27,928 nt of DNA. Origin: Bacillota bacterium. GTDB taxonomy: Bacteria; Bacillota; Clostridia; Oscillospirales; Acutalibacteraceae. Position 1 is the stretch's first letter, and every line of letters begins with the position of its first letter. The DNA lies in the NCBI GenBank assembly GCA_023412845.1, contig JAEZRH010000010.1:1-27928 (forward strand). Direction: 5' to 3'. Shown one piece after another: positions 7,809 to 15,194 of this stretch. The position numbers and the translations under genes were made by a program. The notes beneath the pieces were generated by a model that did no database searches, was not told the DNA's origin, and worked only from the letters and a program-made list of their open reading frames with translations.

Positions 7809-9080
7809 CTAAACCGTCGCCGCATAGAGCAGCATTCCGATGTTTTCCCTGTAGATCTGGTCGAACTGCGAGATTGGCAGGGGATTGGTCCCCTCGCCGG
7901 TCTCTATGGTGTATCCCGGGCGGCGGAAGTCCTGGATGAACCAATCCTTAAAGCCCGCGAAGGAGGCGACGCCCGTAGCCTGGTCGAGCCGGTAACCGCT
8001 GATATTCGAAAGCTGCGCGCCGATCGTTTCGGCTTCCGCGGGGGCGAGGTTCATGAAGTTCCAGTAGATTACCCTGCCCTGGGTGTGATACGCCATCACG
8101 AGGCGGAAATCGTGGCTGCGGGTAAAGCGCACCATGGAACGCGTCTCGGGTTCCGAGACCGGGTACGGCCCGGAGTAGCGCGTCGGCCCGGGGCCGGTGA
8201 TGCCCAGCTCCGCCTCCGCCTGCTTCGACTGCTGCCAGGCCGCGTCGTAATTATGGTTGAGGTCGACGCCGCGGATGTTTGCCTGCCAGTCCATCGAAAA
8301 ATCCGCGCTGCCGCTGTTCCATCGGATCAGCCTGCTGTAATAGGGATTGTTCTCCTGCAGGCCGTTGATGACCAGGTCGACGCCGTCCGGGTTGACCATC
8401 GGCACCAGGAAGATGCTCGACGCGCTCCAGAGGGCGCGGGCGTCGTAACCCGCGATCTGCCGGCCGAACGCGTAGGCGGCGAGGTAATTCTCCGCAAACT
8501 TCATCAGCACGGGCGAATTGATCCACTCCAGCGCGTGGTGGGCCGCGTTGTAAAAGACGTGGTTGGGCCCGGTACCGAGACGCAGGCTGAAAAGGCTTTT
8601 GCCCAGCACGCTCGAGCCGATGCTGCCCACGCGCAGAAACGGGTACCGCGCCTTGAGGCCCTCGATGTTGCGCGACAGGATGCGGTAGGTATAGCTGACG
8701 TCGGTCGGCACGACGTCAAAGCCGTACGGCACGGTCAGGCGCCTGCCCACCGGGATGTTCTGCGGGTTCACGCGCGGGTTCGCGGCGGCGATGGCGTCCG
8801 GGTCGGTGCCGAATTTCTGCGCGATGGTGAAAAAGGTGTCGCCCCTCTGTGTGACGTATGTGTCGTACCCGATGAGGAGCCGTTCCATCACGCGCCACGT
8901 CTCAGGCCCTATGACGCCGTCCGGCACAAGGCCGAACCGCGCCTGGAACTGCATCACCGCCCTCTGCGTAGCCGGGCCGAACACGCCGTCCACCGGCCCG
9001 GGGTCGTGGCCGAGCCTGCGCAGCAGGGACTGCACTTCCATAACATCGTTGCCGGATGTTCCCAACCGCAGGATCCTCAT
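7809..9080 (-). CDS. M14 zinc carboxypeptidase with peptidoglycan-binding and LysM domains
   Basis: A 423-residue cell-wall peptidase. Residues 1-66 form a PG_binding_1 domain (LGTSGNDVMEVQSLLRRLG, GVFGPATQRAV, DGVIGPETW). Residues 74-118 form a LysM domain (YVTQRGDTFFTIAQKFGTD). Residues about 128-423 are an M14 catalytic domain with zinc ligands His182 and Glu185 (HHALEW), His332 (MAYHTQG), substrate-binding GVDLNHNYD at 271-279 and catalytic Glu393 in TIETGEG. The layout resembles gamma-D-glutamyl-diaminopimelate endopeptidases of spore formers, so it probably trims peptidoglycan stem peptides. I chose the ATG at 9080 (GGGGTGA 6 nt upstream) over an in-frame TTG at 9086. No signal peptide is seen, which suits action inside the developing spore or release by lysis. 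Confidence 0.9.
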   Translation of the reverse strand: MRILRLGTSGNDVMEVQSLLRRLGHDPGPVDGVFGPATQRAVMQFQARFGLVPDGVIGPETWRVMERLLIGYDTYVTQRGDTFFTIAQKFGTDPDAIAAANPRVNPQNIPVGRRLTVPYGFDVVPTDVSYTYRILSRNIEGLKARYPFLRVGSIGSSVLGKSLFSLRLGTGPNHVFYNAAHHALEWINSPVLMKFAENYLAAYAFGRQIAGYDARALWSASSIFLVPMVNPDGVDLVINGLQENNPYYSRLIRWNSGSADFSMDWQANIRGVDLNHNYDAAWQQSKQAEAELGITGPGPTRYSGPYPVSEPETRSMVRFTRSHDFRLVMAYHTQGRVIYWNFMNLAPAEAETIGAQLSNISGYRLDQATGVASFAGFKDWFIQDFRRPGYTIETGEGTNPLPISQFDQIYRENIGMLLYAATV

Positions 9081-9141
9081 ATACAATCACCCCAAAACGG
9101 AATTTTTCCTCTTGGTGCAATTGTATTGCCGCCCCGTCCGG

Positions 9142-9147
9142 ATTATA
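9142..9147 (-). promoter_or_regulatory. Possible -10 of the M14 peptidase promoter
   Basis: TATAAT on the minus strand 62 nt upstream of the start codon, without a convincing -35. Given as a candidate only. Confidence 0.4.
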
Positions 9148-9188
9148 CCTCGGGCAGGCAAAGCCTGTTTCGCCGCGTCGGCTCGCCC

Positions 9189-9240
9189 GCGGGAAAAAAT
9201 AAACCCGCTTTGGCGTGAGGGTCAGAGATATCTCCCGGCA
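9189..9240 (-). repeat. Structured interspersed element, copy B
   Basis: Minus strand reads GGGAGATATCTCTGAC, then CTCACGCCA, then GCGGG-TTTATTTTTT-CCCGC. It aligns along its length with 17699-17748 and 7449-7500. The T-filled closing hairpin is kept with a different stem. It lies upstream of the M14 peptidase promoter. Confidence 0.65.
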
Positions 9241-9265
9241 GTGCGGACCGCGCAGAAATAAGGAA

Positions 9266-9311
9266 TCCCCTGCATCCGGATGAGCGGATTGCAGGGGACG
9301 GGCAATCCGCT
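9266..9311 (-). repeat. Pair of overlapping, mutually exclusive hairpins
   Basis: AGCGGATTGC/GCAATCCGCT (9283-9292 with 9302-9311, 9-nt loop) competes with TCCCCTGCA/TGCAGGGGA (9266-9274 with 9290-9298). They lie about 17 nt past the end of the broken gene at 9329-9739. There is no T-run, so simple termination is not assured. Confidence 0.55.
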
Positions 9312-9328
9312 GAAAACGTTCGGGAACC

Positions 9329-9739
9329 TTAACCGGCCTGTATCCCCGAAGCGTCGGATAAATACTGAAATAATTTCAGGTAATCGCCGGACTTCGCTCC
9401 GCCGCCGGACAGTTCCTTTTTATATTGTTGTTCTACGGCGTCCATCAGATTATAATCGCTCTTCACGGAATCCTGTATGCCGTTTGTTTCATCCGTAAAA
9501 TGCTGTTTTACATCGTCGATGGACATCATGAGCCCCGTATAGTGGGATTCCGGATTTTTATTAAGCCGAAGCTCCTATTCCATCTGGCTGTAGTCCTACT
9601 GGGACATATCCTGAACGTTGTATTTCGCAAAAACCTGCTCCGGGGTGGAATCGTAGATATCATACTGGTCGGGCGTGAAATTTGCGGCGTATTCCGTATA
9701 ACTCATGCGGGAAATCGCCGAGTCGATGCTGCTGCTCAT
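9329..9739 (-). pseudogene. Small unknown gene interrupted by two in-frame TAG codons
   Basis: One open frame of 137 codons begins with ATG at 9739, preceded by GGGAGGGAG, and ends in TAA at 9329. It has TAG at codons 48 (9596-9598, context CAG TAG GAC) and 55 (9575-9577, context GAA TAG GAG). There is no frameshift, and coding character continues on both sides: MSSSIDSAISRMSYTEYAAN before, MMSIDDVKQHFTDETNG and YLKLFQYLSDASG after. The product would be a small acidic, mostly helical protein. I do not recognise the family. TAG is a normal stop for other genes here (VOC, response regulator, argJ), so the simplest reading is a recent pseudogene. Readthrough is the alternative. The flanks are clearly more AT-rich than the neighbours, which suggests foreign origin. 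Confidence 0.7.
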
Positions 9740-10071
9740 TTTCTTTTGCTCCCTCCCGTCAGTTGATGCTGACCCATACTTTACTGTTTTATCCCAGTAA
9801 CCAAATTGACGGAATTTGATTTTGCATTAACTGCGGTGCAGAAATAATTTTTAATGCTCATTTGCTTTATTATAATTCTTATACGCATTAATTTTAGCAC
9901 GACAAGATGTGCGACAAGATTTTCGTTCGGTTTTAGCAGGCACTTATTTTTTTCTATATCGGCAGATTTTCGCAGAATTTAATGTTTTTATTTTTACATA
10001 TCATTTTGCCCTGCACGCAAAAGGCGGCACGCCCTTTTGGGTGTGTCGCCTTTCATCGTGCATCGATCCGG
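9740..10071. other. AT-rich intergenic region between the broken gene and argF
   Basis: These 332 bp contain the argF terminator at 10020-10053, a TATAAT at 9869-9874 (minus strand) that may drive the broken gene but lacks a good -35, and two ATCTTGTCG direct repeats 12 bp apart at 9900-9920. No ORF with a ribosome site is seen. Base composition differs sharply from the GC-rich surroundings. Confidence 0.6.
10020..10053 (-). terminator. Probable terminator of argF
   Basis: AAAGGCGrCACrCCC arms around an AAAA loop form a 15-position stem about 19 nt past the argF stop. It is followed by only a few T on the minus strand, so it is strong as a hairpin but modest as an intrinsic terminator. Confidence 0.6.
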
Positions 10072-10980
10072 TCAATTGTTTCCCAGCAGTTTCACCAGCA
10101 CGGCCTTCTGCGCGTGCAGGCGGTTCTCCGCCTCATTGAAGATTTCCTTCGCGTGGGCCTCGAACACTTTTTCCGTGATCTCCTCGCCGCGGTGGGCCGG
10201 CAGGCAGTGCTGCACGATCGCGTCCGGTTTGGCGGCGGCGAGCACCTCGTCGTTGATCTGGTAGCCCTGGAACGCCTTCCTGCGCTTGTCGGCCTCGCCC
10301 TCCTCGCCCATGGAGGCCCACACGTCGGTGATAACCACGTCGGCGCCGCGCGCGGCCTCCAGCGGGTCCGTCGTCATGCTGAACGCCGGGTGCGCGTTCG
10401 CGAAGTCGCGCACCAGCGGGCTGGGCCTGTAGTCCGCCGGGCAGGCGACGGAGACCTCCATCTTCATCTTGAGCCCCCCGACGATAAGCGAGTTCATCAT
10501 GTTGTTGCCGTCGCCGATGAAGCAGAGCTTGAGTCCCTCGAGCGCGCCCTTGTACTCGCGGATCGTCATCAGGTCCGCCAGCACCTGGCAGGGGTGCGAA
10601 AAATCCGTCAGGCCGTTGATGATGGGGATGGAGCCGTCTTTCGCGAGGGCCTCCACCTCCGACTGCCTGAAAGTGCGGATCATGATGCCGTCAAGGTAGC
10701 GCGACAGCACGCGCGCGGTGTCCTGCACGGGCTCGCCGCGGCCGATCTGCAGATCGTCGGAGGACAGGAAGATCGGCAGGCCGCCGAGCTGGTACATGCC
10801 GACCTCGAACGAGACGCGCGTCCTCGTCGACGCCTTCTCGAAGATCATGCCGAGCGTCTTGCCCGCAAGCACCTTGTGCTCGATTCCGTGCTTCTGTTCG
10901 TACTTGAGCTGGTCGGCAAGGTTCAGGATTCCGGTGATGTCCCCGGCCGTCAGGTCCATCATTTTCAAAAGATGTTTCAT
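10072..10980 (-). CDS. argF: Ornithine carbamoyltransferase ArgF
   Basis: Makes citrulline from ornithine and carbamoyl phosphate, the sixth step of arginine synthesis. The 302-residue length is typical. The carbamoyl-phosphate site STRTR is at about 51-55, with FSHPCQVLADL in mid-protein. The ornithine-side motifs are DVWASMGEE and HCLPAHRGEE. The ATG at 10980 has AGGAGG 8-9 nt upstream. It is the last gene of the arginine cluster, separated from argD by 230 bp that hold a structured leader element, so it may be controlled separately. A terminator follows. Confidence 0.97.
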   Translation of the reverse strand: MKHLLKMMDLTAGDITGILNLADQLKYEQKHGIEHKVLAGKTLGMIFEKASTRTRVSFEVGMYQLGGLPIFLSSDDLQIGRGEPVQDTARVLSRYLDGIMIRTFRQSEVEALAKDGSIPIINGLTDFSHPCQVLADLMTIREYKGALEGLKLCFIGDGNNMMNSLIVGGLKMKMEVSVACPADYRPSPLVRDFANAHPAFSMTTDPLEAARGADVVITDVWASMGEEGEADKRRKAFQGYQINDEVLAAAKPDAIVQHCLPAHRGEEITEKVFEAHAKEIFNEAENRLHAQKAVLVKLLGNN

Positions 10981-10987
10981 GGTTAAG

Positions 10988-11065
10988 CCTCCTGTCTGCG
11001 GACTGTGTCCGCTCCCATGGCCGGGCGTATAGCCCGGTGAAAATTGAAAGCCTTCTTTGCCCGGA
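10988..11065 (-). promoter_or_regulatory. Structured 5' leader element before argF (twin of the argH leader)
   Basis: Minus strand, 5' to 3': CCGGGCAAAGAAGG, TTTCAATTTT, hairpin CCGGGC-TATAC-GCCCGG (11021-11037), GGGAGC, hairpin GCGGAC-ACA-GTCCGC (10998-11012), then AGGAGG. The same order, spacing and loop ACA occur before argH (17617-17694) with different stem bases that still pair. The first CCGGGC could instead pair with the GCCCGG arm, giving a competing fold. The remainder of the gap (11066-11210) holds a 20-nt dispersed motif at 11178-11197 and a possible decayed copy of the GGGAG hairpin element near 11130-11160. Confidence 0.6.
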
Positions 11066-11210
11066 CGGTCTAAAGCATTGCTCCCGCAACCCGGGCAAAA
11101 AGGTTTATAGATCGGCCCGGAAAGGGTTTACCTTATGCGAGGGAAAGACTTTCTCCCAGCAGGGACCGCAATCGGAGCCGCCGTAGGCGTGAAAGGCGCT
11201 TCGCGCCCGC

Positions 11211-12386
11211 TCAGGTCGTTTCCAATACCTTCCGCAGAATGTCGAGCCCTTTGTCCGTTTCCTGCTTTGTGATGGTCAGCGGCGGCAGAAAGCGCAGCAC
11301 GTCTTTGGCAGTGAGGATGAGCAGCCCTTTTTCCGCGCATTTCGCCGCGATCTGCCCCGGCGTCCCCTTCTCCGGCTTCGCGCCGAGCATCAGGCCGAGG
11401 CCCCGCACGGAGGCGACGCCCTTCATCTCTTTCAGACGCTCCGCAAGATAGGTCCCCTTCGCGCGCACTTCCGCGAGGAACGAGGGGTCGCCAACCCGCT
11501 CCAGCACCGCGAGGGCGCCCGCGCAGGCGACCGGGTTGCCGCCGAAGGTGGAGCCGTGCATCCCCGCTCCGAGAACGCCGCCAAGCTCTTCCGCGCACAG
11601 GCACGCGCCCATCGGCAGGCCGCCGCCGAGCGCTTTCGCGCTGGAGACCACGTCCGGCTGCACGCCGTAGCTCTGGTAGCAGTAGAAGGAACCCGTGCGC
11701 CCCACCCCAGTCTGCACCTCGTCGACGATCATCAAAATCTTGTGTTCCGAGCAGTACGTCCGCAGTTTTTTTACAAAATCCCTGTCCATCGGCACCACGC
11801 CGCCCTCGCCCTGGATCAGTTCCAGCATCACGGCGCAGGTTTTCTCCGTCACGGCGGCTTCCACGCCGTCCATCGACGCCTGCGCGTAGCGGAAGCCTTC
11901 CGTCAGCGGGGTGAACATCTTATGGAACTCGTCCTGGCCCGTCGCCGCGAGCGTCGTGACCGTGCGGCCGTGGAAGGAATTTTTCAACGTGACGATTTCC
12001 GTCCTGCCTTCGCCGAGCTTCGTCACGCCGTAGGCGCGTGCCAGTTTGAGCGCGCACTCGTTCGCCTCGGCGCCGGAGTTGCAGAAAAACACCTTCGACA
12101 TGCCGGAAAGCCTGCAGAGCCTTTCCGCCAGCTCCGCCTGCACGGGACTGTAGTAGAGATTCGAGATGTGCTGGATGGCCGCCGCCTGCTTCGCGACGGC
12201 CGCGGCCCATTTCTCGTCGGCATAGCCGAGGCAGTTGACGCCGATGCCGCTTGTGAAGTCGATGTACTCTTTGCCGTCCTGCCCCTTGCCCGTAGCGTTT
12301 TCGCCGGAGACGAGCGCAACGTCGAACCTTGCGTACGTCGGCATCACGTGTTCGTTCAGCTTCTCTTTTGTTTCCTGAAAAGTCAT
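11211..12386 (-). CDS. argD: Acetylornithine aminotransferase ArgD
   Basis: A PLP-dependent class III aminotransferase that converts N-acetylglutamate semialdehyde to N-acetylornithine with glutamate as donor. It has 391 residues. FFCNSGAEANECALKLAR (100-117) binds the cofactor phosphate, NSFHGRT is at 136-142, Asp222 in IVDEVQTGVGRTG contacts the pyridine nitrogen, and Lys251 in SSAKALGGGLPMGA forms the Schiff base. STFGGNPVAC is also present. The ATG at 12386 has GAAGGAG upstream. Longer in-frame extensions into argB are not real. It follows argB by 17 bp in the same operon. Confidence 0.96.
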   Translation of the reverse strand: MTFQETKEKLNEHVMPTYARFDVALVSGENATGKGQDGKEYIDFTSGIGVNCLGYADEKWAAAVAKQAAAIQHISNLYYSPVQAELAERLCRLSGMSKVFFCNSGAEANECALKLARAYGVTKLGEGRTEIVTLKNSFHGRTVTTLAATGQDEFHKMFTPLTEGFRYAQASMDGVEAAVTEKTCAVMLELIQGEGGVVPMDRDFVKKLRTYCSEHKILMIVDEVQTGVGRTGSFYCYQSYGVQPDVVSSAKALGGGLPMGACLCAEELGGVLGAGMHGSTFGGNPVACAGALAVLERVGDPSFLAEVRAKGTYLAERLKEMKGVASVRGLGLMLGAKPEKGTPGQIAAKCAEKGLLILTAKDVLRFLPPLTITKQETDKGLDILRKVLETT

Positions 12387-12403
12387 ACGGATTCTCCTTC
12401 CCG

Positions 12404-13261
12404 TCAGTAAAGCATGGTGCCGATCCCCTCGTCGGAGAACAGCTCGATCAGGATGGAATGGGGGATGCGCCCATCGATGATGTGCGCGCGCCCCACACCG
12501 CGCCGCACGGCGTCCACGCAGCATTTGATCTTCGGGATCATCCCCCCGCTGATGATGCCCTGGTTCTGCAGCTTCGGCACGTCGCTGACGTTCACGACCG
12601 GGATCAGCGAGTTTTCGTCGTCCTTGTCGCGCAGCAGGCCGCGCACGTCCGTCATCAGGATCAGCTTTTCCGCCTTCAGCTCGGCCGCGATGCGCGCCGC
12701 GGCGATGTCCGCGTTGATGTTGAACACCTCGCCGTCCGGCCCGCCCGCGATAGTCGCCACGATAGGCACGTAGCCGCTCTGCGTCGCGTTGTTCAGCACG
12801 GCGGGGTTGACCTCCGTGATCTCGCCGACGTAGCCGAGGTCCTCGGACGCGAGGAGCTTTTCGGCTTTCAGCAGGCCGTCGTCGAGGCCGCACAGGCCCA
12901 CCGCCCGGCCGCTGTGCCGCTCGAGGAGCTGCACAAGGTCCTTGTTCACCTTGCCGGCGAGCACCATCTGCACCACGTCGACGGTCTCGCGGTCCGTGTA
13001 GCGCAGGCCGTCGACGAAGCGGCTTTCCTTGCCTATCTTTTTCAGCATCGCGCTGATCTCGTTCCCGCCGCCGTGGACCACCACCACGCGAATGCCCACA
13101 AGCTGCATCAGCACGATGTCGGACATCACGGCGTCCTTGAGCTTTTCGTCCACCATGGCGCTGCCGCCGTACTTGACGACGATGGTCCTGCCCGCGTGGG
13201 TCTGGATGTACGGCAGGGCTTGCACAAGGATCTTCGCCCTGTCGCTGTTGGATATCTGCAT
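12404..13261 (-). CDS. argB: N-acetylglutamate kinase ArgB
   Basis: Phosphorylates N-acetylglutamate, the usual control point of the acetylated cyclic pathway. It has 285 residues. The first nucleotide-binding strand TIVVKYGGSAM places the catalytic lysine at about residue 30, followed by VVVVHGGGNEIS and NINADIAAARIA. Compared with the short E. coli enzyme there is an N-terminal extension of about 20 residues predicted to be a helix. That is the feature of arginine-inhibited hexameric kinases, so feedback inhibition by arginine is likely (inference from family knowledge). The start has GGAG upstream. Confidence 0.96.
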   Translation of the reverse strand: MQISNSDRAKILVQALPYIQTHAGRTIVVKYGGSAMVDEKLKDAVMSDIVLMQLVGIRVVVVHGGGNEISAMLKKIGKESRFVDGLRYTDRETVDVVQMVLAGKVNKDLVQLLERHSGRAVGLCGLDDGLLKAEKLLASEDLGYVGEITEVNPAVLNNATQSGYVPIVATIAGGPDGEVFNINADIAAARIAAELKAEKLILMTDVRGLLRDKDDENSLIPVVNVSDVPKLQNQGIISGGMIPKIKCCVDAVRRGVGRAHIIDGRIPHSILIELFSDEGIGTMLY

Positions 13262-13299
13262 GTTGAACTGTCTCCTACTTCGTTATCCCAATAATTCGT

Positions 13300-13341
13300 C
13301 CGTTTCTTTTCGCCCGGCCTTTTCTTTGCGAAAAGAAACGG
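13300..13341 (-). repeat. 14-bp perfect inverted repeat between argJ and argB
   Basis: CCGTTTCTTTTCGC and its exact reverse complement flank a 14-nt loop in the 84-bp argJ-argB gap. The loop can pair alternatively with the 5' arm (CTTTTC/GAAAAG plus GGCC/GGCC), giving a second, exclusive fold. No T-run follows on the minus strand. Confidence 0.75.
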
Positions 13342-13345
13342 CCGG

Positions 13346-14569
13346 CTAGCTGCGGTAGTCGCCGTTGATCTTCACGTAGTCGTAGGTCAGGTCGCAGCCG
13401 AACGCCGTCGCGCAGGCGTCCCCGTCGCCGAGCCCGACGTTGACCGTCACTTCGTCCTCCGAAAGAGTCTTTTTCGCCGATTCTTCGCTGAACGGAACGC
13501 CCGCGCCGTTTTCGCAGACGGTGATGTTTCCCGCCTTCGACGAGAACGAAACGCCGACCTTCGTCACGTCCGTTTCCGTGCCGCAGTAGCCGAGCGCGCA
13601 GAGCACGCGCCCCCAGTTCGCGTCCGAGCCGAACATCGCCGCCTTGAACAGCGTGGAATGGATGACGCCCTTCGCGGCGGCCTTCGCGTTGGCCTCGTCC
13701 TTCGCGCCGGTCACATTGCAGACGATCAGCTTCGAAGCGCCCTCGCCGTCCTTCGCAAGCGTGCGGGCGATCCTCACGCACAGCTGCGTGAGCGCTTCCG
13801 TAAATATTTTGAAATCCCCACCCGCAGGCTCCGCGATCTCCGCGTTCCCGGCGAGGCCGTTCGCCAGCACGGCGCAGGTGTCGTTCGTCGAGGTGTCGCC
13901 GTCTATGCTGACCATGTTGAAGCTGACGTCCACCGCCGCGCGCAGCGCCGCGTCGAGAGCCTTTGCCGAAATCGCGGCGTCCGTCGTGAGAAAGCACAGC
14001 ATCGTGCCCATGTTCGGGTGGATCATGCCGGAACCTTTCGCAATGCCGCCGATCTTCACTTTTTTCCCGCCGAGCCCGCACTCCACGGCGAAATTCTTGA
14101 CCGCGGTGTCCGTCGTCATGATCGCTTTCGCCGCGTCTTCCGAACCGTTTTCGGAAAGCGCCTTCACAAGAGCCGGGATTCCACTCTCGATCGGTTCGAT
14201 CGGCAGCACCAGCCCGATGACGCCGGTCGAGGCCACGACGATGTCCTCGGGCGCGAGGCCCAGCGCGTTCGCCGCGAGGGTGCACATTTTACGCGCCTTT
14301 TCCACGCCGTCCGCGTTGCAGGTGTTGGCGTTGCCGCTGTTGCAGATGACCGCCTGTGCCCTGCCGTCTTTGAGGTTTTCCTTCGTCACGAGGATTGGCG
14401 CGCCTTTGACGAGGTTCTGCGTGTAAACGGCCGCCGCCGCGCAAGGCGCCGACGAAACGATCATCGCCAGGTCCGCCTTCGCGATGTTTTTGCGGATTCC
14501 GCAGTGCACACCACCGGCTTTATATCCTTTCGGCGCAGTCACGCCGCCTTCCACAAACTGATATTCCAT
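13346..14569 (-). CDS. argJ: Bifunctional ornithine acetyltransferase / N-acetylglutamate synthase ArgJ
   Basis: Transfers acetyl from N-acetylornithine to glutamate, giving ornithine and recycling the acetyl group; many clostridial ArgJ can also use acetyl-CoA. It has 407 residues. The self-cleavage motif appears as HPNMGTML with the nucleophile Thr189. The residue before it is Gly, where Ala is most usual. Other family stretches are VICNSGNANTCNADG, STGVIG and TNDTCAVLANG. The ATG at 14569 has AAGGAG upstream. It ends in TAG. Since no argA or argE is present in the cluster, ArgJ must supply the deacetylation step. Confidence 0.96.
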   Translation of the reverse strand: MEYQFVEGGVTAPKGYKAGGVHCGIRKNIAKADLAMIVSSAPCAAAAVYTQNLVKGAPILVTKENLKDGRAQAVICNSGNANTCNADGVEKARKMCTLAANALGLAPEDIVVASTGVIGLVLPIEPIESGIPALVKALSENGSEDAAKAIMTTDTAVKNFAVECGLGGKKVKIGGIAKGSGMIHPNMGTMLCFLTTDAAISAKALDAALRAAVDVSFNMVSIDGDTSTNDTCAVLANGLAGNAEIAEPAGGDFKIFTEALTQLCVRIARTLAKDGEGASKLIVCNVTGAKDEANAKAAAKGVIHSTLFKAAMFGSDANWGRVLCALGYCGTETDVTKVGVSFSSKAGNITVCENGAGVPFSEESAKKTLSEDEVTVNVGLGDGDACATAFGCDLTYDYVKINGDYRS

Positions 14570-14753
14570 GTCCCGGCTCCTTTTCCTGATGAATTCATAT
14601 GCAAAATCATTGCTTCAACTGTGATCCGTTCGCATGCGTGGGGCGGGTCCGCTGCCGAAAATCCGCTCGGCAGCCGGCAGGAGCATCGCCCGGCGACCGC
14701 CGGCGCCATGCAGTCCGGCCGCGGAACGGACGGTCTGCGGGGAAATAACATTC

Positions 14754-15032
14754 CTATTTCTGTGGAGACGCGGCGCCCAAAACGGATTTTGCCCGGTCAT
14801 AATCGCTTTTGCTCACATAAAGGTAGTAGATTGTGTCGAAACGGGAATCGTACCGGGAGCGGAATCCCGTCCACCGGCCGAGCGATGCGCCTTGCCGGTC
14901 GAAATCCAGCCGCTGCCGGTTGTTCATGGTGTAATCATAATCAATGCCGCTCTGAGTAAGCAGGCCGCGAAAACGGTTAAACTCCTGCGTCGAAATGCCG
15001 AACCAGACTTCTCTCCTCTGCCAGAACCACAT
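14754..15032 (-). CDS. Small protein of unknown function inside the arginine cluster
   Basis: A 92-residue protein, MWFWQRREVWFGISTQEFNR onward, ending KSVLGAASPQK. It is rich in Tyr, Arg and Asp with no membrane segment or signal peptide. The line IYYLYVSKSDYDRAKSVL looks like the last strand and helix of a small alpha/beta fold. I chose the ATG at 15032 because GGGGTGA lies 5 nt upstream; an in-frame GTG at 15041 is possible. It lies between argC and argJ with a 162-bp gap containing a repeat on one side and 184 bp on the other. I do not recognise the family. Coding use matches the neighbours. Confidence 0.65.
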   Translation of the reverse strand: MWFWQRREVWFGISTQEFNRFRGLLTQSGIDYDYTMNNRQRLDFDRQGASLGRWTGFRSRYDSRFDTIYYLYVSKSDYDRAKSVLGAASPQK

Positions 15033-15073
15033 GGAAATCACCCCATCCTTTTTGCGTCAGTCAAAGCAAACCC

Positions 15074-15191
15074 GCCTGCCCGGGACCGTGGGCAAGCGAA
15101 GCGGTTCAGGGGCAACGCGGATGCGAGCAAAGCGAGTGCATCCGCATGGGGGCCCTGGCTCCGCGCAAGCGGCGCGCGGTCCCGGGCAGGC
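15074..15191. repeat. 118-bp element bounded by 15-bp perfect inverted repeats, copy 2 of the repeat core
   Basis: GCCTGCCCGGGACCG at 15074-15088 and its exact complement at 15177-15191 enclose an inner hairpin GCGGATGC/GCATCCGC (15117-15124 with 15138-15145) and the 30-nt core at 15092-15121 shared with 5125-5154. It sits 3 bp past the argC stop, so it would form a branched stem at the argC mRNA 3' end, or it may be a small non-autonomous mobile element. Confidence 0.8.
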
Positions 15192-15194
15192 CAT

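Noticed and set aside
8085..9218. Long plus-strand open frames opposite the M14 peptidase and other minus-strand genes
   Set aside because: They lack ribosome sites and protein-like composition and mirror well-supported genes on the other strand; high GC creates such shadows.
9329..9739. Genome-wide reassignment of TAG to an amino acid
   Set aside because: TAG is the natural stop of the VOC, response-regulator and argJ genes here, so the double-amber gene is a local case.
10981..11210. T-box riboswitch for arginine genes
   Set aside because: No T-box sequence (AGGGTGGNACCGCG) or specifier-loop layout is visible before argF or argH.
15092..15121. tRNA-like T-arm suggested by GCGGTTCAGG in the repeat core
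   Set aside because: No acceptor, anticodon or D-arm can be built around it, and the motif recurs as part of a longer repeat.
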